From positions 50,082-114,081 of the forward strand of contig BCWJ01000015.1 of assembly GCA_001592145.1 (NCBI GenBank): a stretch of DNA of 64,000 nt. The letters run 5' to 3'. This stretch comes from Xylanimicrobium pachnodae JCM 13526 = NBRC 107786 (GTDB taxonomy: Bacteria; Actinomycetota; Actinomycetes; Actinomycetales; Cellulomonadaceae). The notes beneath the pieces were generated by a model. It did no database searches. It had not been told where the DNA came from and saw only the letters and a program-made list of their open reading frames with translations. Positions 1 to 9,103 of the stretch are shown piece after piece. The number at the start of each line of letters is the position of its first letter. Positions within the stretch are counted from its first letter, which is position 1. The translations under genes and the position numbers were made by a program.

Positions 1-1
1 C

Positions 2-2401
2 GTCGCCCACGCGCTGCCCGACTACTCCGGACCCGTGGTGCTCGTGGGCGCCGACGGCACGGCCGTGACCACGCAGGGTCCGCCGTCGATCGCGTTCGGT
101 CACGACCCCGACTTCCCCACGGCCCACCTCACGGCCGGGCACTGGCCCGGCCCGGGCGAGATGGCGCTGGAGACGGGCACGGTCACGGCGTCCGGCCTGG
201 CCGTCGGGGACACGACCACCGTGGTGCTCGGCGACAGCCCCAGCACCATGACCGTCTCCGGCACGTTCGCCATCGACGCCGCCGCCGCGGGCGCGGTGCT
301 CGTGGTGATCGACTCCGACACGGCCCGCGAGGCGTTCGCCCCCGACGGGCAGGTGCAGCAGATCGCCGTGTACGCGGACTCCGGCGTCAGCCCCGACGCG
401 CTGGCGCAGCGGATCGACGACGCCCTCCCCGCCAGCGCGAACGCGCAGGCCGTCACCGGCGACGTGGTGCGCGACGAGGCCACCGCGTCGATCCAGGACG
501 CCCTCGGGTTCCTGCAGACGTTCCTGCTGATCTTCGCCGCCATCGCGCTCGTGGTGGGCGCGTTCATCATCACCAACGCGTTCGCGATGGCGGTGCGCGA
601 ACGCCAGCGCGAGCACGCCCTGCTGCGCGCCATCGGTGCCTCCCCGACGCAGGTGTTCGCGACGGTGCTCGCGCAGGCGCTCGCCGTGGGGGTCGTGGGG
701 TCGGGTATCGGCGCCGGGCTGGGTATCGCGCTGGTGCACGGCATCCGGGCCGTGCTGGACCGGTTCGGCATGCCGTTCGCGGGGCGTATCCCGCTCACGG
801 GCGGGCAGTTCGCGGCGGCGATCGCGCTCGGCACGGTCCTGTGCCTGGTCGCGGCGGCCCTGCCCGCCCGCAAGGCGGCGCTGGTCCCGCCCGTGGAGGC
901 CATGCGCGACGACGTCGCCCCTGAGCGCCGGGTGCGCGCCCGTGCGGTGTCCGGCGTGCTGCTCGCCGGCGCCGGGGTGGCCCTGCTGGTGCTGGCCTCC
1001 CGGCTCGGCACGGTGGCCGGACTCGGGGCGGGGTTCGGGGCGAGCCCCCGCGTGACGGGGTGGGCGTGGCTCGACACGCGCAGCCCCACCTGGGTGCTCG
1101 GCGTCGGCGCCGGACTGCTGCTGGTGGGCGTGCTCACGGGGTCGCCCGCGGTGGCGCGCGGGGTGCTGCGCGGGCTCGGCGCCCCGGCCGTGTGGTGGCT
1201 CGGGACGCTGGGCAGGCTGGCCCGCGGCAACGTGACCCGCAACCCGCGCCGCACGGCCGCGACGGCCGGGGCCCTGACGATCGGGATGGCCCTGGTGGCC
1301 TGCACGGGCATCATCGCGGCGTCCGCGCGCGAGTCGGTCGCCACCATCGTCGACGCGGAGATGCGCGCGCCCCTGGTGGTCGACTCGCCCACGTTCCGCA
1401 TCCCGGCCGACGCCGTGGACGCCGTGCGCGCGGTGCCCGGCGTGGGGAGCACCGAGGTGGTGCGCCTGGCGAGCGCGGCCGTGGCCACCTCCGAGAGCGC
1501 CACGCCCGAGAACTCGGCGCCCGACGACGCCACGCCCGACGCCGCCACGTCCGACGACGGGCACGCGCAGGCCGCCACCGTCATCGGGGTGAGCACCACC
1601 TTCTTCACGGACGCCCTGCGCGTCCAGGCGCTCGACGGCGACCCGGCCACCGCGCTGATCGGCGGCAAGGCGGCCGTGGGGCGCACCGCGGCGCGGACCC
1701 TGGGGGTGGGCGTCGGGGACGAGCTCACGATCGGCCAGGGCGCGCTGGCCCGCACCGTGACGGTGGGCGCCGTCTTCGAGAGCCAGATCGTGGGCACCAC
1801 GCTCGCCCTGCCGAGCGCTGTGTTCGACGCCGTCGTGCCGCCCACCCAGGAGTCGGTGCGCGCGATCTACGTGCTCCCGGCCCAGGGCACCGACGTCGCC
1901 ACCCTCCAGGCGGACCTGCGCGACGCGGTCAAGCCGTTCCTGGTGGTCTCGGTGCGCGACCACGCGGAGACCACCTCCGCCGTGGCCGGGCAGGTGGACC
2001 AGGCCATCGCGATCCTGTACGCGCTGCTCGCCCTGTCGATCGTGATCGCGCTGCTCGGCATCGTGAACACGCTGGCCCTCTCGGTGGTGGAGCGGACGCG
2101 GGAGATCGGCCTGCTGCGCGCGGTCGGGCTGGGCAGGCTGCAGCTCTCCGCCGTGATCGCGCTGGAGTCGGTGCTCATCGCCGTCTACGGCACGGTGCTG
2201 GGGGTCGCGACGGGCACCGCCGTGGCCGCCGCCCTGCCCGGTGTCCTGGCCGACCAGGGCCTGACCCGCCTCGCGATCCCCTGGGGCCAGGTGCTCCTGG
2301 TGCTCGCCGCCGCCGTCGTCATCGGCCTGCTCGCCTCGATCGGCCCCGCGGTGCGGGCGGCGCGGCTCCCCATCCTGGACGCCGTCGCTACTGCCGACTG
2401 A
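2..2401 (+). CDS. ABC transporter permease, FtsX/MacB type (5' end outside window)
   Basis: The open frame runs in from the left edge with no stop, so the true start lies upstream; the GTG at 35 is only the first in-window start codon. The visible product has the two-repeat layout of large FtsX-like permeases: a periplasmic-type stretch, a first membrane block around residues 160-300 (VGAFIITNAFAMAVRERQRE followed by LLRAIGAS), a second conserved junction at about 390-430 (ARGNVTRNPRRTAATAGAL), another extracytoplasmic region, and a last membrane block at 660-785 (LGIVNTLALSVVERTREIGL). The REREHALLRAIG/RTREIGLLRAVG motifs are typical FtsX signatures. The family acts with a cytoplasmic ATPase in lipoprotein or antibiotic transport, or as a mechanotransmitter; the partner ATPase should lie just upstream. 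The substrate cannot be told. Its 3' end overlaps the convergent next gene by 14 bp. Confidence 0.9.
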   Translation, partial: VAHALPDYSGPVVLVGADGTAVTTQGPPSIAFGHDPDFPTAHLTAGHWPGPGEMALETGTVTASGLAVGDTTTVVLGDSPSTMTVSGTFAIDAAAAGAVLVVIDSDTAREAFAPDGQVQQIAVYADSGVSPDALAQRIDDALPASANAQAVTGDVVRDEATASIQDALGFLQTFLLIFAAIALVVGAFIITNAFAMAVRERQREHALLRAIGASPTQVFATVLAQALAVGVVGSGIGAGLGIALVHGIRAVLDRFGMPFAGRIPLTGGQFAAAIALGTVLCLVAAALPARKAALVPPVEAMRDDVAPERRVRARAVSGVLLAGAGVALLVLASRLGTVAGLGAGFGASPRVTGWAWLDTRSPTWVLGVGAGLLLVGVLTGSPAVARGVLRGLGAPAVWWLGTLGRLARGNVTRNPRRTAATAGALTIGMALVACTGIIAASARESVATIVDAEMRAPLVVDSPTFRIPADAVDAVRAVPGVGSTEVVRLASAAVATSESATPENSAPDDATPDAATSDDGHAQAATVIGVSTTFFTDALRVQALDGDPATALIGGKAAVGRTAARTLGVGVGDELTIGQGALARTVTVGAVFESQIVGTTLALPSAVFDAVVPPTQESVRAIYVLPAQGTDVATLQADLRDAVKPFLVVSVRDHAETTSAVAGQVDQAIAILYALLALSIVIALLGIVNTLALSVVERTREIGLLRAVGLGRLQLSAVIALESVLIAVYGTVLGVATGTAVAAALPGVLADQGLTRLAIPWGQVLLVLAAAVVIGLLASIGPAVRAARLPILDAVATAD

Positions 2402-2843
2402 GCGTGTCTTCCGAGACCACCGTGGCGGTCCATCCGGGCTGGCGGGCGCCCTCGTCCGCGGGGTCGTCGCCGTCGGTGACGAGCATGAGCGCCGAGGTTC
2501 CGGGCCGCATCCGCTCCCGCAGATCCTCGACCTGCTCCTCGTCGAGGCCCGAGCGCAGAGAGTCGTCCATGAACGACATCCAGGCGAGGCCCCCGGCCAG
2601 CCCGGACGGGGCAGCGAACAGCGTGCCGATGAGGTTGGACCAGAACACCGTCCACCCGGAGCGGGGCACGTGCTCGGACCGCTCCTGATGCAGGATCACG
2701 GGATCGTCCGCGCCGACCGGCCAACGCACCAGCACCTGGTCCAGCACGGTCCACCGTGCCTCGGGCGTCTCCGGGCCCAGCGCCTGCGCCGCGCGGGCAG
2801 CACCGTCCACCGAGTCGAATGCCCAGATCGTCATGCGCGTCAT
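2388..2843 (-). CDS. DUF1269-like membrane protein
   Basis: A 151-residue protein. I chose the ATG at 2843 because AGGAGG lies 8 nt upstream; the longer GTG form at 2852 would overlap that ribosome site. The N-terminus (TIWAFDSVDGAARAAQAL) resembles the alpha/beta start of DUF1269 proteins, followed by a glycine-rich hydrophobic segment near residues 67-92 (WSNLIGTLFAAPSGLAGGLA) and the LRERMRPGTSALMLVTD stretch that is characteristic of the family. The family is small, membrane-associated and functionally unassigned. The gene is convergent with the FtsX-type permease and overlaps its end by 14 bp, so the two transcripts run into each other. Family membership is my recognition of the pattern, not a search result. 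Confidence 0.7.
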   Translation of the reverse strand: MTRMTIWAFDSVDGAARAAQALGPETPEARWTVLDQVLVRWPVGADDPVILHQERSEHVPRSGWTVFWSNLIGTLFAAPSGLAGGLAWMSFMDDSLRSGLDEEQVEDLRERMRPGTSALMLVTDGDDPADEGARQPGWTATVVSEDTLSRQ

Positions 2844-2933
2844 TGCGACCACCTCCTGACTTGGGACGGTACCGGTCCGGTGGGCGTCCCGACCAGGCTA
2901 CGGCGCAGTCCACGACATCCGGGCGACAGCCTG

Positions 2934-4169
2934 TCAGCCTGGGCCCAGGTGGCCCAGCGAGACGACGTGGACGCCGTCGTCCCGGGTGTAGCTGGTTGCG
3001 CCGGCCGTGAGCACCACCAGGGCGGAGAGCTGTGCGCGCGACGCGTCCGAGACCCTGGCGGCCAGCGCCGACAGCGACCTCGCCGCCGCGTCGATGGCCT
3101 TCGCGCCACCGAGCTTGACCTCGAACGCCGCCCATCGACCGTCCGCGAGCTCGACGATCGCGTCCACCTCGCGACCCGCCTCATCGCGGTAGTGATAGAC
3201 CGCGCCCCCCAGGGCGTCGGCATAGACCCGCAGGTCCCGGACGCACAGCGACTCGAAGAAGAACCCGAACGTGTTCAGATCGTCGAGCAAGGATCGAGGA
3301 CTCGCGCCCAACGCCGCCGCGGCGAGCGAAGGGTCGACGAAGTGCCACTTGGGCTGCACCCGGAGCCGGACTCGCGACCTCAGGCGCGGCGCCCACGCCG
3401 GCTGCTCCTCGACGACGAACACCCGGGTCAAGGCATCGAGGTAGGACCGCACGGTCTGCGCCGAGACCTCCGCTTCCACGCCCAGCTTGGTCGCGGCGAT
3501 CTCGGTCGCGATGTTGCGCGCGAGCGCACGCTGCAGGGCGCGCATCCGCTGGGGGTCCACGCGAATGTCGGCGCCGGGGAGGTCGACGCGCGCAATATCG
3601 TCCAGATAGCTGGTGAGGTAGTCCCGCGCCGAGCGGGTCGGCTGGTTCACCAGGGCGGGCCACCCACCGCGGACCGCCAGGTCGGCGTAGTCCTCGACTG
3701 TCGGGCCTCCGATCGCGGCGGCACCCCCGCCGTCGAGCAGCGCCCGGAGCCCCACCTCGCCCGAGCCCTCACCACTCTCCGCGAGGGCCATCGGACGCAG
3801 CGTGATCCGGCGGAATCGCCCGGCTCCGCTGTGGCGTGTCACGTCGTCGGACGGCGTTGCCGACCCCGTGAGGATGAACTGGCCCGGCACGCCGCGGTCA
3901 TCGACCTCGTGGCGCACGGCGTTCCAGAGTGTCGGTGCGAGCTGCCACTCGTCGATGAGACGAGGGGTGGCGCCGGCGAGGACGGTTCGGGGGGAGGCGT
4001 CGGCCAGCGCAGCGAGCTCCGGTGACGCGTCGAGACGGATCGAGCTCGCAGCGTTCTCCAGCCCCGTGGTCGTCTTCCCGGTGGCGCGGGCACCCTGGAG
4101 GATCACCGCGCCGAAGGTCTCCAGCGCGTCACGGACGGTCTGGTCGGCGACCCGTGCCCGATAGGCCAT
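2934..4169 (-). CDS. AAA-family ATPase with C-terminal DUF4143
   Basis: A 411-residue ATPase of the AAA_14 + DUF4143 type. Walker A is GARATGKTTT at about residues 26-35, Walker B is LIDEWQLAP at about 70-78, and ILTGSATP follows as the sensor-like strand. The second half has the winged-helix/nuclease-like DUF4143 region, including EVSAQTVRSYLDAL, FFFESLCVRDLRVY and the acidic REVDAIVELADGRWAAFEVK stretch, which looks like a restriction-endonuclease-fold ExK core. Such genes are usually solitary, spread by horizontal transfer, and have no firmly established function. The start is the ATG at 4169. Directly upstream is a four-unit 23-bp repeat (4175-4266), probably an autoregulatory operator. 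Codon use is somewhat less GC-rich than in neighbouring housekeeping genes, which fits a mobile accessory gene. Confidence 0.85.
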   Translation of the reverse strand: MAYRARVADQTVRDALETFGAVILQGARATGKTTTGLENAASSIRLDASPELAALADASPRTVLAGATPRLIDEWQLAPTLWNAVRHEVDDRGVPGQFILTGSATPSDDVTRHSGAGRFRRITLRPMALAESGEGSGEVGLRALLDGGGAAAIGGPTVEDYADLAVRGGWPALVNQPTRSARDYLTSYLDDIARVDLPGADIRVDPQRMRALQRALARNIATEIAATKLGVEAEVSAQTVRSYLDALTRVFVVEEQPAWAPRLRSRVRLRVQPKWHFVDPSLAAAALGASPRSLLDDLNTFGFFFESLCVRDLRVYADALGGAVYHYRDEAGREVDAIVELADGRWAAFEVKLGGAKAIDAAARSLSALAARVSDASRAQLSALVVLTAGATSYTRDDGVHVVSLGHLGPG

Positions 4170-4174
4170 GACCT

Positions 4175-4266
4175 GTATGTTAGCACTCTTGCGATGATCT
4201 CAGTATCACTTTTACGTAAATCTCGATATCACTCTTGCGACGATCTCAGTATCACTCCTGCGGTCC
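4175..4266. repeat. Four phased 23-bp direct repeats, likely operator of the AAA/DUF4143 gene
   Basis: Units begin at 4175, 4198, 4221 and 4244, exactly 23 bp apart. The core of each unit is TCTCRRTATCACT followed by CTTGCGAYGA or a variant. The second and fourth units share the 13-nt core exactly. The unit nearest the ATPase start is the most diverged. The array is AT-rich against its surroundings and ends 5 bp before the minus-strand ATG, so it should contain or cover the promoter. A period of about two helical turns suggests cooperative binding along one face of DNA. Confidence 0.75.
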
Positions 4267-4358
4267 CGGGGACCGCCAACAGGGGTTCGTCTCACCGCTG
4301 TCAGAGGTTGCTGGCATCGTGATCCCCGTCATATTTCAGTCGCGAGGGGAGCAGCCCA

Positions 4359-5156
4359 GTGAGCGAGAGCCTTGTCCGCGTGGAACGCCGCCCCGTGGAT
4401 CGACCCACGGGACCCCGCGCTGTGGCACCTGCCAGCACCGCCGACGACGACTTCACCGGGACCGTCCTCAACTGGGACGCCATGCCCGAAGAGAGCCGCT
4501 CCGCAGCGTTCTGGGAAACGGAGGCCATCGGCGAGCACGTCGAGCGCCTGTCGCGGGGAGCGCTGCGGATCAACGGCGTCCCCCATCAGCGGATGCTCGG
4601 TTGGCGGGCCTACATCGACCGCGTCGTGGTGGCCACCGCGGTGCGAGCACTCCGCCGTCGACCGGACGGCAGACTGGAACCCTCCGGCGCGTGGCGCCAC
4701 CACAACACGGAGATCCTTGTCCCGTCGGCACCGGCCCGTCGTAGGGATGGGACCGTCCCGATGGACAAAGCGTCGTCGCCTGCGCCGGGACCGTCGGCAC
4801 CGGCGCCCCGCCTGCCGGATGACCAGCACGCCGCGGCGCAAGCCGTCGCCTTCCTCCCCACGGTGGTCCAGCAGGGCTTCATCGACGCCGTTCCCAGCCC
4901 GCGCCTCTGGCTGGGGTCCCTCGTGCAGTGGAAGGACGGTGACGGCTATCCCGAGAGACACCGCCTGGACTCCCTTCGCCTCGACACCCTCCGAGCCGTC
5001 GTCTTGGTCGCTGAGCGCCGCTTGCCGGGGACGCTCGGTTACCGCGACGCCGATGCGGCGCGCACCGTTCTTGCCACCACGGCATGGAACGTCACGCAGG
5101 TGACGTACGACCTTTCCCCCGGGCAGCGCGCGATCCCTGGCGGGGCCACACGGTGA
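4359..5156 (+). CDS. Unrecognised protein, coupled to a J-domain gene
   Basis: A 265-residue protein starting at a GTG with GAGGGGAG about 8 nt upstream. I do not recognise a family. The first 130 residues look structured and soluble: a WDAMPEESRSAAFWETEAIG helix-like segment, then GVPHQRMLGWRAYIDRVVVA. A low-complexity Pro/Ala linker follows (about 140-160, APGPSAPAPRLPDD). The second half contains FLPTVVQQGFIDAVPSPRLWL and LDSLRLDTLRAVVLVAERR. There is no signal peptide, membrane segment or metal-binding cluster. Its TGA overlaps the GTG of the next gene (GTGA at 5153-5156), so the two are translationally coupled. The WDAMPEESR phrase recalls small helical domains in phage and plasmid proteins, but that is too weak to name a function. 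Confidence 0.75.
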   Translation: MSESLVRVERRPVDRPTGPRAVAPASTADDDFTGTVLNWDAMPEESRSAAFWETEAIGEHVERLSRGALRINGVPHQRMLGWRAYIDRVVVATAVRALRRRPDGRLEPSGAWRHHNTEILVPSAPARRRDGTVPMDKASSPAPGPSAPAPRLPDDQHAAAQAVAFLPTVVQQGFIDAVPSPRLWLGSLVQWKDGDGYPERHRLDSLRLDTLRAVVLVAERRLPGTLGYRDADAARTVLATTAWNVTQVTYDLSPGQRAIPGGATR

Positions 5157-6211
5157 CCTCCTACTACGACGTCCTGGGACTGGAGCCGGATGCCTCGGCC
5201 GCGCAGGTACGGGCCGCATTCCGGCGGCTCGCTCGCGCGCACCATCCGGATCGGGGCGGTTCCGCGGAGGCGTTTCACAGGATCGAGTCGGCCTTCGCCG
5301 TACTGGGCAATGCTGCAAGTCGTGCCTCCTACGACGCCGACTGCGCTGCACCAGATGAGCCCGCACACCCCGAAGCCACCCCGGAACCAGCGTGGGGAAC
5401 CGAACGCCCGGCAGCCCCCGACCCCAGGCCAGAGCACCAACCGAGCGCAGAACCTGGCCCATCCACCGCATCGAACGGCTTCGTGCCCCTGACGTGGACC
5501 GCACCCCCGTTACCTCCGCAACCGGGCGCCCCTCGTCGCTCCCGGGCAGGACGACGGTGGGGGCTGGCCGCGATCGTGGCCTACGCACTCGTCGTCGCGG
5601 CCAGCATCGGCGTCGCTCTCGCGCCACAACTCGATGCCAGCGGTGTCCCTGTCGCGGTCACATTCCTCGCCATCGTGTGCTTCCACCGTGCCGTGCGACC
5701 AGCCGCCGCAGGCGCCGCCTGGATCGTGGCCGAAGCACTTCTCGCGGTGTTCGCCGTCGGCTCCGCCGCCCGGCCGTTCACCGACATGGCAGGAAACCCG
5801 AACAGTTTCGCGGGGGCGGCCGGGCTTCTTCTCGTGGGCGTCATCATCACCGGCGCCGAGGTGGCTCGGGCAAGCCAGCGGCGCGCCACGGCCAGAAACG
5901 CGGCCGCCTGGCAGTCGTACAAGGAGGCTGCGTGGCTCAAGGAGCTCGCCGAGGCCTGGCACGCCCTGCTTGTCCAGTCCCAGCAGCCAGGGAAGTGCGT
6001 GCGATGGATTGTGGCAGCATCGCCGGTCGGCTCCAAGACACACGCCCTGCTCGAGGAACCGGGCTCCACCGCACGCGAGAACCGGTGGCTCTGGGGAACG
6101 TGGCAGAGTCAGACCTGGGTAGTGGTGGACACGCGAACCGACGAGGTGACCCACTGGGCGCATGCCGACGCACCTGATGCCTGGAACCGCCTCGGGCCGC
6201 GCGCCGGGTGA
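5153..6211 (+). CDS. Membrane protein with N-terminal DnaJ (J) domain
   Basis: A 352-residue protein read from the GTG at 5153, which places the J domain at the very N-terminus (SYYDVLGLEPDASAAQVRAA). The diagnostic HPD tripeptide is present in RAHHPDRGG at about residues 33-41. A Pro-rich linker (about 70-125) follows, then four hydrophobic segments at roughly 135-160, 165-180, 185-205 and 220-240. The C-terminal soluble region has WLWGTWQSQTWVVVD near the end. There is no Gly/Phe region or zinc-finger domain, so this is a type III J protein: it would recruit DnaK to a membrane-bound client. No hsp70 gene is adjacent. The likely client is the co-translated upstream protein; that is inference. 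An upstream in-frame extension to 5084 was rejected because it would add 23 residues before the domain. Confidence 0.8.
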   Translation: MTSYYDVLGLEPDASAAQVRAAFRRLARAHHPDRGGSAEAFHRIESAFAVLGNAASRASYDADCAAPDEPAHPEATPEPAWGTERPAAPDPRPEHQPSAEPGPSTASNGFVPLTWTAPPLPPQPGAPRRSRAGRRWGLAAIVAYALVVAASIGVALAPQLDASGVPVAVTFLAIVCFHRAVRPAAAGAAWIVAEALLAVFAVGSAARPFTDMAGNPNSFAGAAGLLLVGVIITGAEVARASQRRATARNAAAWQSYKEAAWLKELAEAWHALLVQSQQPGKCVRWIVAASPVGSKTHALLEEPGSTARENRWLWGTWQSQTWVVVDTRTDEVTHWAHADAPDAWNRLGPRAG

Positions 6212-6221
6212 GAATCGTGCG

Positions 6222-8969
6222 TTACTTCTTGGCCGCCGCCTTCTTCGCGGGGGCCTTCTTGGCGGGCGCCTTGCGCGTCGTGGTGCGCTTCTTGGCCGGT
6301 CCCGCCGCCCGCTTCTCGGCCAGCAGCTCGATGGCGCGTTCGGGGGTGATGGACTCCGGGGTCAGGTCGCGCGGCAGCGTCCGGTTGGTCTCGCCGTCGG
6401 TCACGTAGGGGCCGAACCGCCCGTCCTTGACCGTGATCGGCTTGCCCGACGTCGGGTCGTCGCCCAGCTCGCGCAGCGGCGGCACGGCGGCGCGCGCCCC
6501 CCGGCGCTTGGGCTCGGCGTAGATCTTGAGCGCCTCGTCCAGCGTGATGGTCAGGAGCTGCGCCTCGGACGCGATGGTGCGCGAGTCGGTCCCCTTCTTC
6601 AGGTAGGGCCCGTAGCGGCCGTTCTGCGCGGTGATCTCGACGCCGTCGGCCGGGTCGACGCCGACGACGCGGGGCAGCGAGAGCAGCTTGAGCGCGTCGT
6701 CGAGCGTGATGGTCGCCAGGTCCATGTCCTTGAACAGGGAGCCGGTGCGCGGCTTGGGCAGGGCGGCGAGCGCCTTCTTCTTGGCGGCGGCGCTCAGGCC
6801 CTCGTCCAGCACGGGCTCGGGCAGCACCTCGGTCACGTACGGGCCGTACCGGCCGGCCTTGGCGACGATCTCGTGGCCGGACGCCGGGTCGACGCCGAGC
6901 GAGCGGCCGTCGTCGGCGCCCGCGGCGAGCAGCTCGCGCGCCTTCTCCACGGTCAGCTCGTCGGGGGCGAGGTCGTCGGGCACGGAGGCGCGCGGCGGGG
7001 TGGCACCCTCGGCGACGGGCGCGGACAGGTCCTCGATGTAGGGGCCGTAGCGGCCCACGCGCAGGCGGATGCCGTCGCCGATGGCCACCGAGTTGATGGC
7101 CACGGGGTCGATCTCGCCCAGGTTCTCGACCAGGTGCTTGAGACCCCCGGCCGCTTCGTCCGCCTGGCCGTCGTCACCGAAGTAGAACTCGGTGAGCCAG
7201 GCGCGGCGCTCGCGCGCACCCGCGGCGATCTCGTCGAGGTCCTGCTCCATGGTGGCCGTGAACCGGTAGTCCACGAGGGAGCCGAAGTGCTCCTCGAGCA
7301 GCTTGGTCACGGCGAAGGCGAGCCACGTGGGGACGAGCGCCTGCCCGGAGGTGCGCACGTACCCGCGGTCCTGGATGGTGGAGATGGTGGCCGCGTAGGT
7401 GGACGGGCGGCCGATGCCGAGCTCTTCGAGCGCCTTGACCAGCGACGCCTCGGTGAAGCGCGCGGGCGGCGTGGTCGAGTGGCCGTCGGCCGTCAGGTCG
7501 CGGCCGTCGAGCGCGTCACCCTCGGCCATGCGCGGCAGCCGCGCATCGCCCTTGCGGCCCGCGGCGCCCTCGGAGTCCTCCGTGTCCGTGGACTCCTCGT
7601 ACGCGGCGAGGAACCCGCGGAACGTGATGACGGTGCCCGACGCCGAGAACACGGCGTCCTTGCCCGCCAGGTCCCCGGCCGCGGCCGAGAGCACGGCCCC
7701 CAGGCGCACCGACGCCGTCGACCCCTTCGCGTCGGCCATCTGCGAGGCGACCGTGCGCTTCCAGATGAGCTCGTAGAGGCGGAACTGGTCTCCCGACAGC
7801 TCGCGGGCCACCTGGGCGGGCGTGCGGAACGAGTCGCCGGCGGGGCGGATGGCCTCGTGCGCCTCCTGCGCCCCGGCGGACTTCGACTGGTACAGGCGCG
7901 GGGCGCCCGGGACGAACTCGGTGCCGTACAGCTCCGCGGCCTGCCGGCGGGCGGCGTCGATCGCCTCCGCGGACAGCGCCGGGGAGTCGGTACGCATATA
8001 GGTGATGTACCCGTTCTCGTACAGCGACTGCGCGGTGCGCATCGTGGCGCGGGCGTTCATGCGCAGCTTGCGCGACGCCTCCTGCTGGAGGGTCGAGGTG
8101 GTGAACGGCGCGGCGGGCTTGCGCGAGTACGGCTTGGTGTCGAGCGAGCGCACGGCGAACTCCGCGCCGTCCAGCCCGGCCACGACGGCCGTCGCGACGT
8201 CCTCCGAGCAGTGCACGACACCCGTACGCACCTTGAGGCGACCCCGGTCGTCGAAGTCCCGGCCGCTGGCCACCCGCTCCCCGCCGATGCCGGACAGGCG
8301 CGCGTCGAACAGCTGCCCCGCATCACCGCCGGACACGGGCGCGAACGAGCCGGTCACGTCCCAGTACGACGCCGGGACGAACGCCATGCGCTCGCGCTCC
8401 CTCTCCACCACGAGCCGGGTGGCCACGGACTGCACGCGCCCGGCCGAGAGACCCTGGCGCACTTTGCGCCACAGCACCGGCGAGACCTCGTAGCCGTACA
8501 GGCGGTCCAGGATGCGGCGCGTCTCCTGCGCGTCCACCAGATCGGTGTCCAGGTCGCGCGTCGACTCGAGCGCGCGCAGGATCGCCTCCTTGGTGATCTC
8601 GTGGAACACCATGCGGCGCACCGGAACCTTGGGCTTGAGCTCCTGGATCAGGTGCCACGCGATGGCCTCGCCCTCGCGGTCCTCATCGGTGGCCAGGTAG
8701 AGCTCGTCGGCATCCTTGAGCAGCTTCTTCAGCTCGCGGACCTTGGCCTTCTTGTCCGCGTATACCTCGTAGTACGGCTCGAAGCCGTTCTCGACGTCGA
8801 CGGCGAACTTGCCGTACGGACCCTTCTTCATCTCGGCGGGCAGCTCGGAAGGCTGCGGCAGGTCGCGGATGTGGCCCACGCTGGCCTCCACCGCGAACCC
8901 CGCGCCGAGGTAGCCGGCGATCTTGCGAGCCTTCGTGGGCGACTCGACGATCACAAGCTTGGTTGGCAT
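6222..8969 (-). CDS. topA: DNA topoisomerase I
   Basis: A 915-residue type IA topoisomerase that relaxes negative supercoils by cutting one strand. The Toprim domain opens with VIVESPTKA (residues 7-15) and carries the acidic metal-binding ATDEDREGEA at 93-102. The catalytic tyrosine sits in GYITYMRTDS at about residue 323. The C-terminal third replaces zinc fingers with repeated NGRYGPYL/GRFGPYV modules, as in actinobacterial TopA, and ends in a Lys/Ala-rich tail (KKAPAKKAAAKK) that in mycobacteria aids processivity. The ATG at 8969 is the natural start. The gene is convergent with the J-domain gene, with only 10 bp between their stops. Confidence 0.98.
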   Translation of the reverse strand: MPTKLVIVESPTKARKIAGYLGAGFAVEASVGHIRDLPQPSELPAEMKKGPYGKFAVDVENGFEPYYEVYADKKAKVRELKKLLKDADELYLATDEDREGEAIAWHLIQELKPKVPVRRMVFHEITKEAILRALESTRDLDTDLVDAQETRRILDRLYGYEVSPVLWRKVRQGLSAGRVQSVATRLVVERERERMAFVPASYWDVTGSFAPVSGGDAGQLFDARLSGIGGERVASGRDFDDRGRLKVRTGVVHCSEDVATAVVAGLDGAEFAVRSLDTKPYSRKPAAPFTTSTLQQEASRKLRMNARATMRTAQSLYENGYITYMRTDSPALSAEAIDAARRQAAELYGTEFVPGAPRLYQSKSAGAQEAHEAIRPAGDSFRTPAQVARELSGDQFRLYELIWKRTVASQMADAKGSTASVRLGAVLSAAAGDLAGKDAVFSASGTVITFRGFLAAYEESTDTEDSEGAAGRKGDARLPRMAEGDALDGRDLTADGHSTTPPARFTEASLVKALEELGIGRPSTYAATISTIQDRGYVRTSGQALVPTWLAFAVTKLLEEHFGSLVDYRFTATMEQDLDEIAAGARERRAWLTEFYFGDDGQADEAAGGLKHLVENLGEIDPVAINSVAIGDGIRLRVGRYGPYIEDLSAPVAEGATPPRASVPDDLAPDELTVEKARELLAAGADDGRSLGVDPASGHEIVAKAGRYGPYVTEVLPEPVLDEGLSAAAKKKALAALPKPRTGSLFKDMDLATITLDDALKLLSLPRVVGVDPADGVEITAQNGRYGPYLKKGTDSRTIASEAQLLTITLDEALKIYAEPKRRGARAAVPPLRELGDDPTSGKPITVKDGRFGPYVTDGETNRTLPRDLTPESITPERAIELLAEKRAAGPAKKRTTTRKAPAKKAPAKKAAAKK

Positions 8970-9103
8970 CCGTTCCTGCTCTCCGTGTAGACCGGCCGGC
9001 TGGACCGCCGCCGTCGGGGCACCTTACCCGCGACGGCGAGGGCCCGTCCTGCGGTGTCCTCCCCACGTCTGCCGACGGTCCGGGGCGCGGACCACCGCAC
9101 CCG

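Noticed and set aside
100..1845. Long minus-strand open frame opposite the FtsX-type permease
   Set aside because: Low-complexity Ala/Arg/Ser composition, no family motif; a shadow of a real gene in GC-rich DNA.
6162..8990. 942-codon plus-strand frame opposite topA
   Set aside because: Arg/Gly/Leu-rich shadow; the minus strand encodes a complete topoisomerase.
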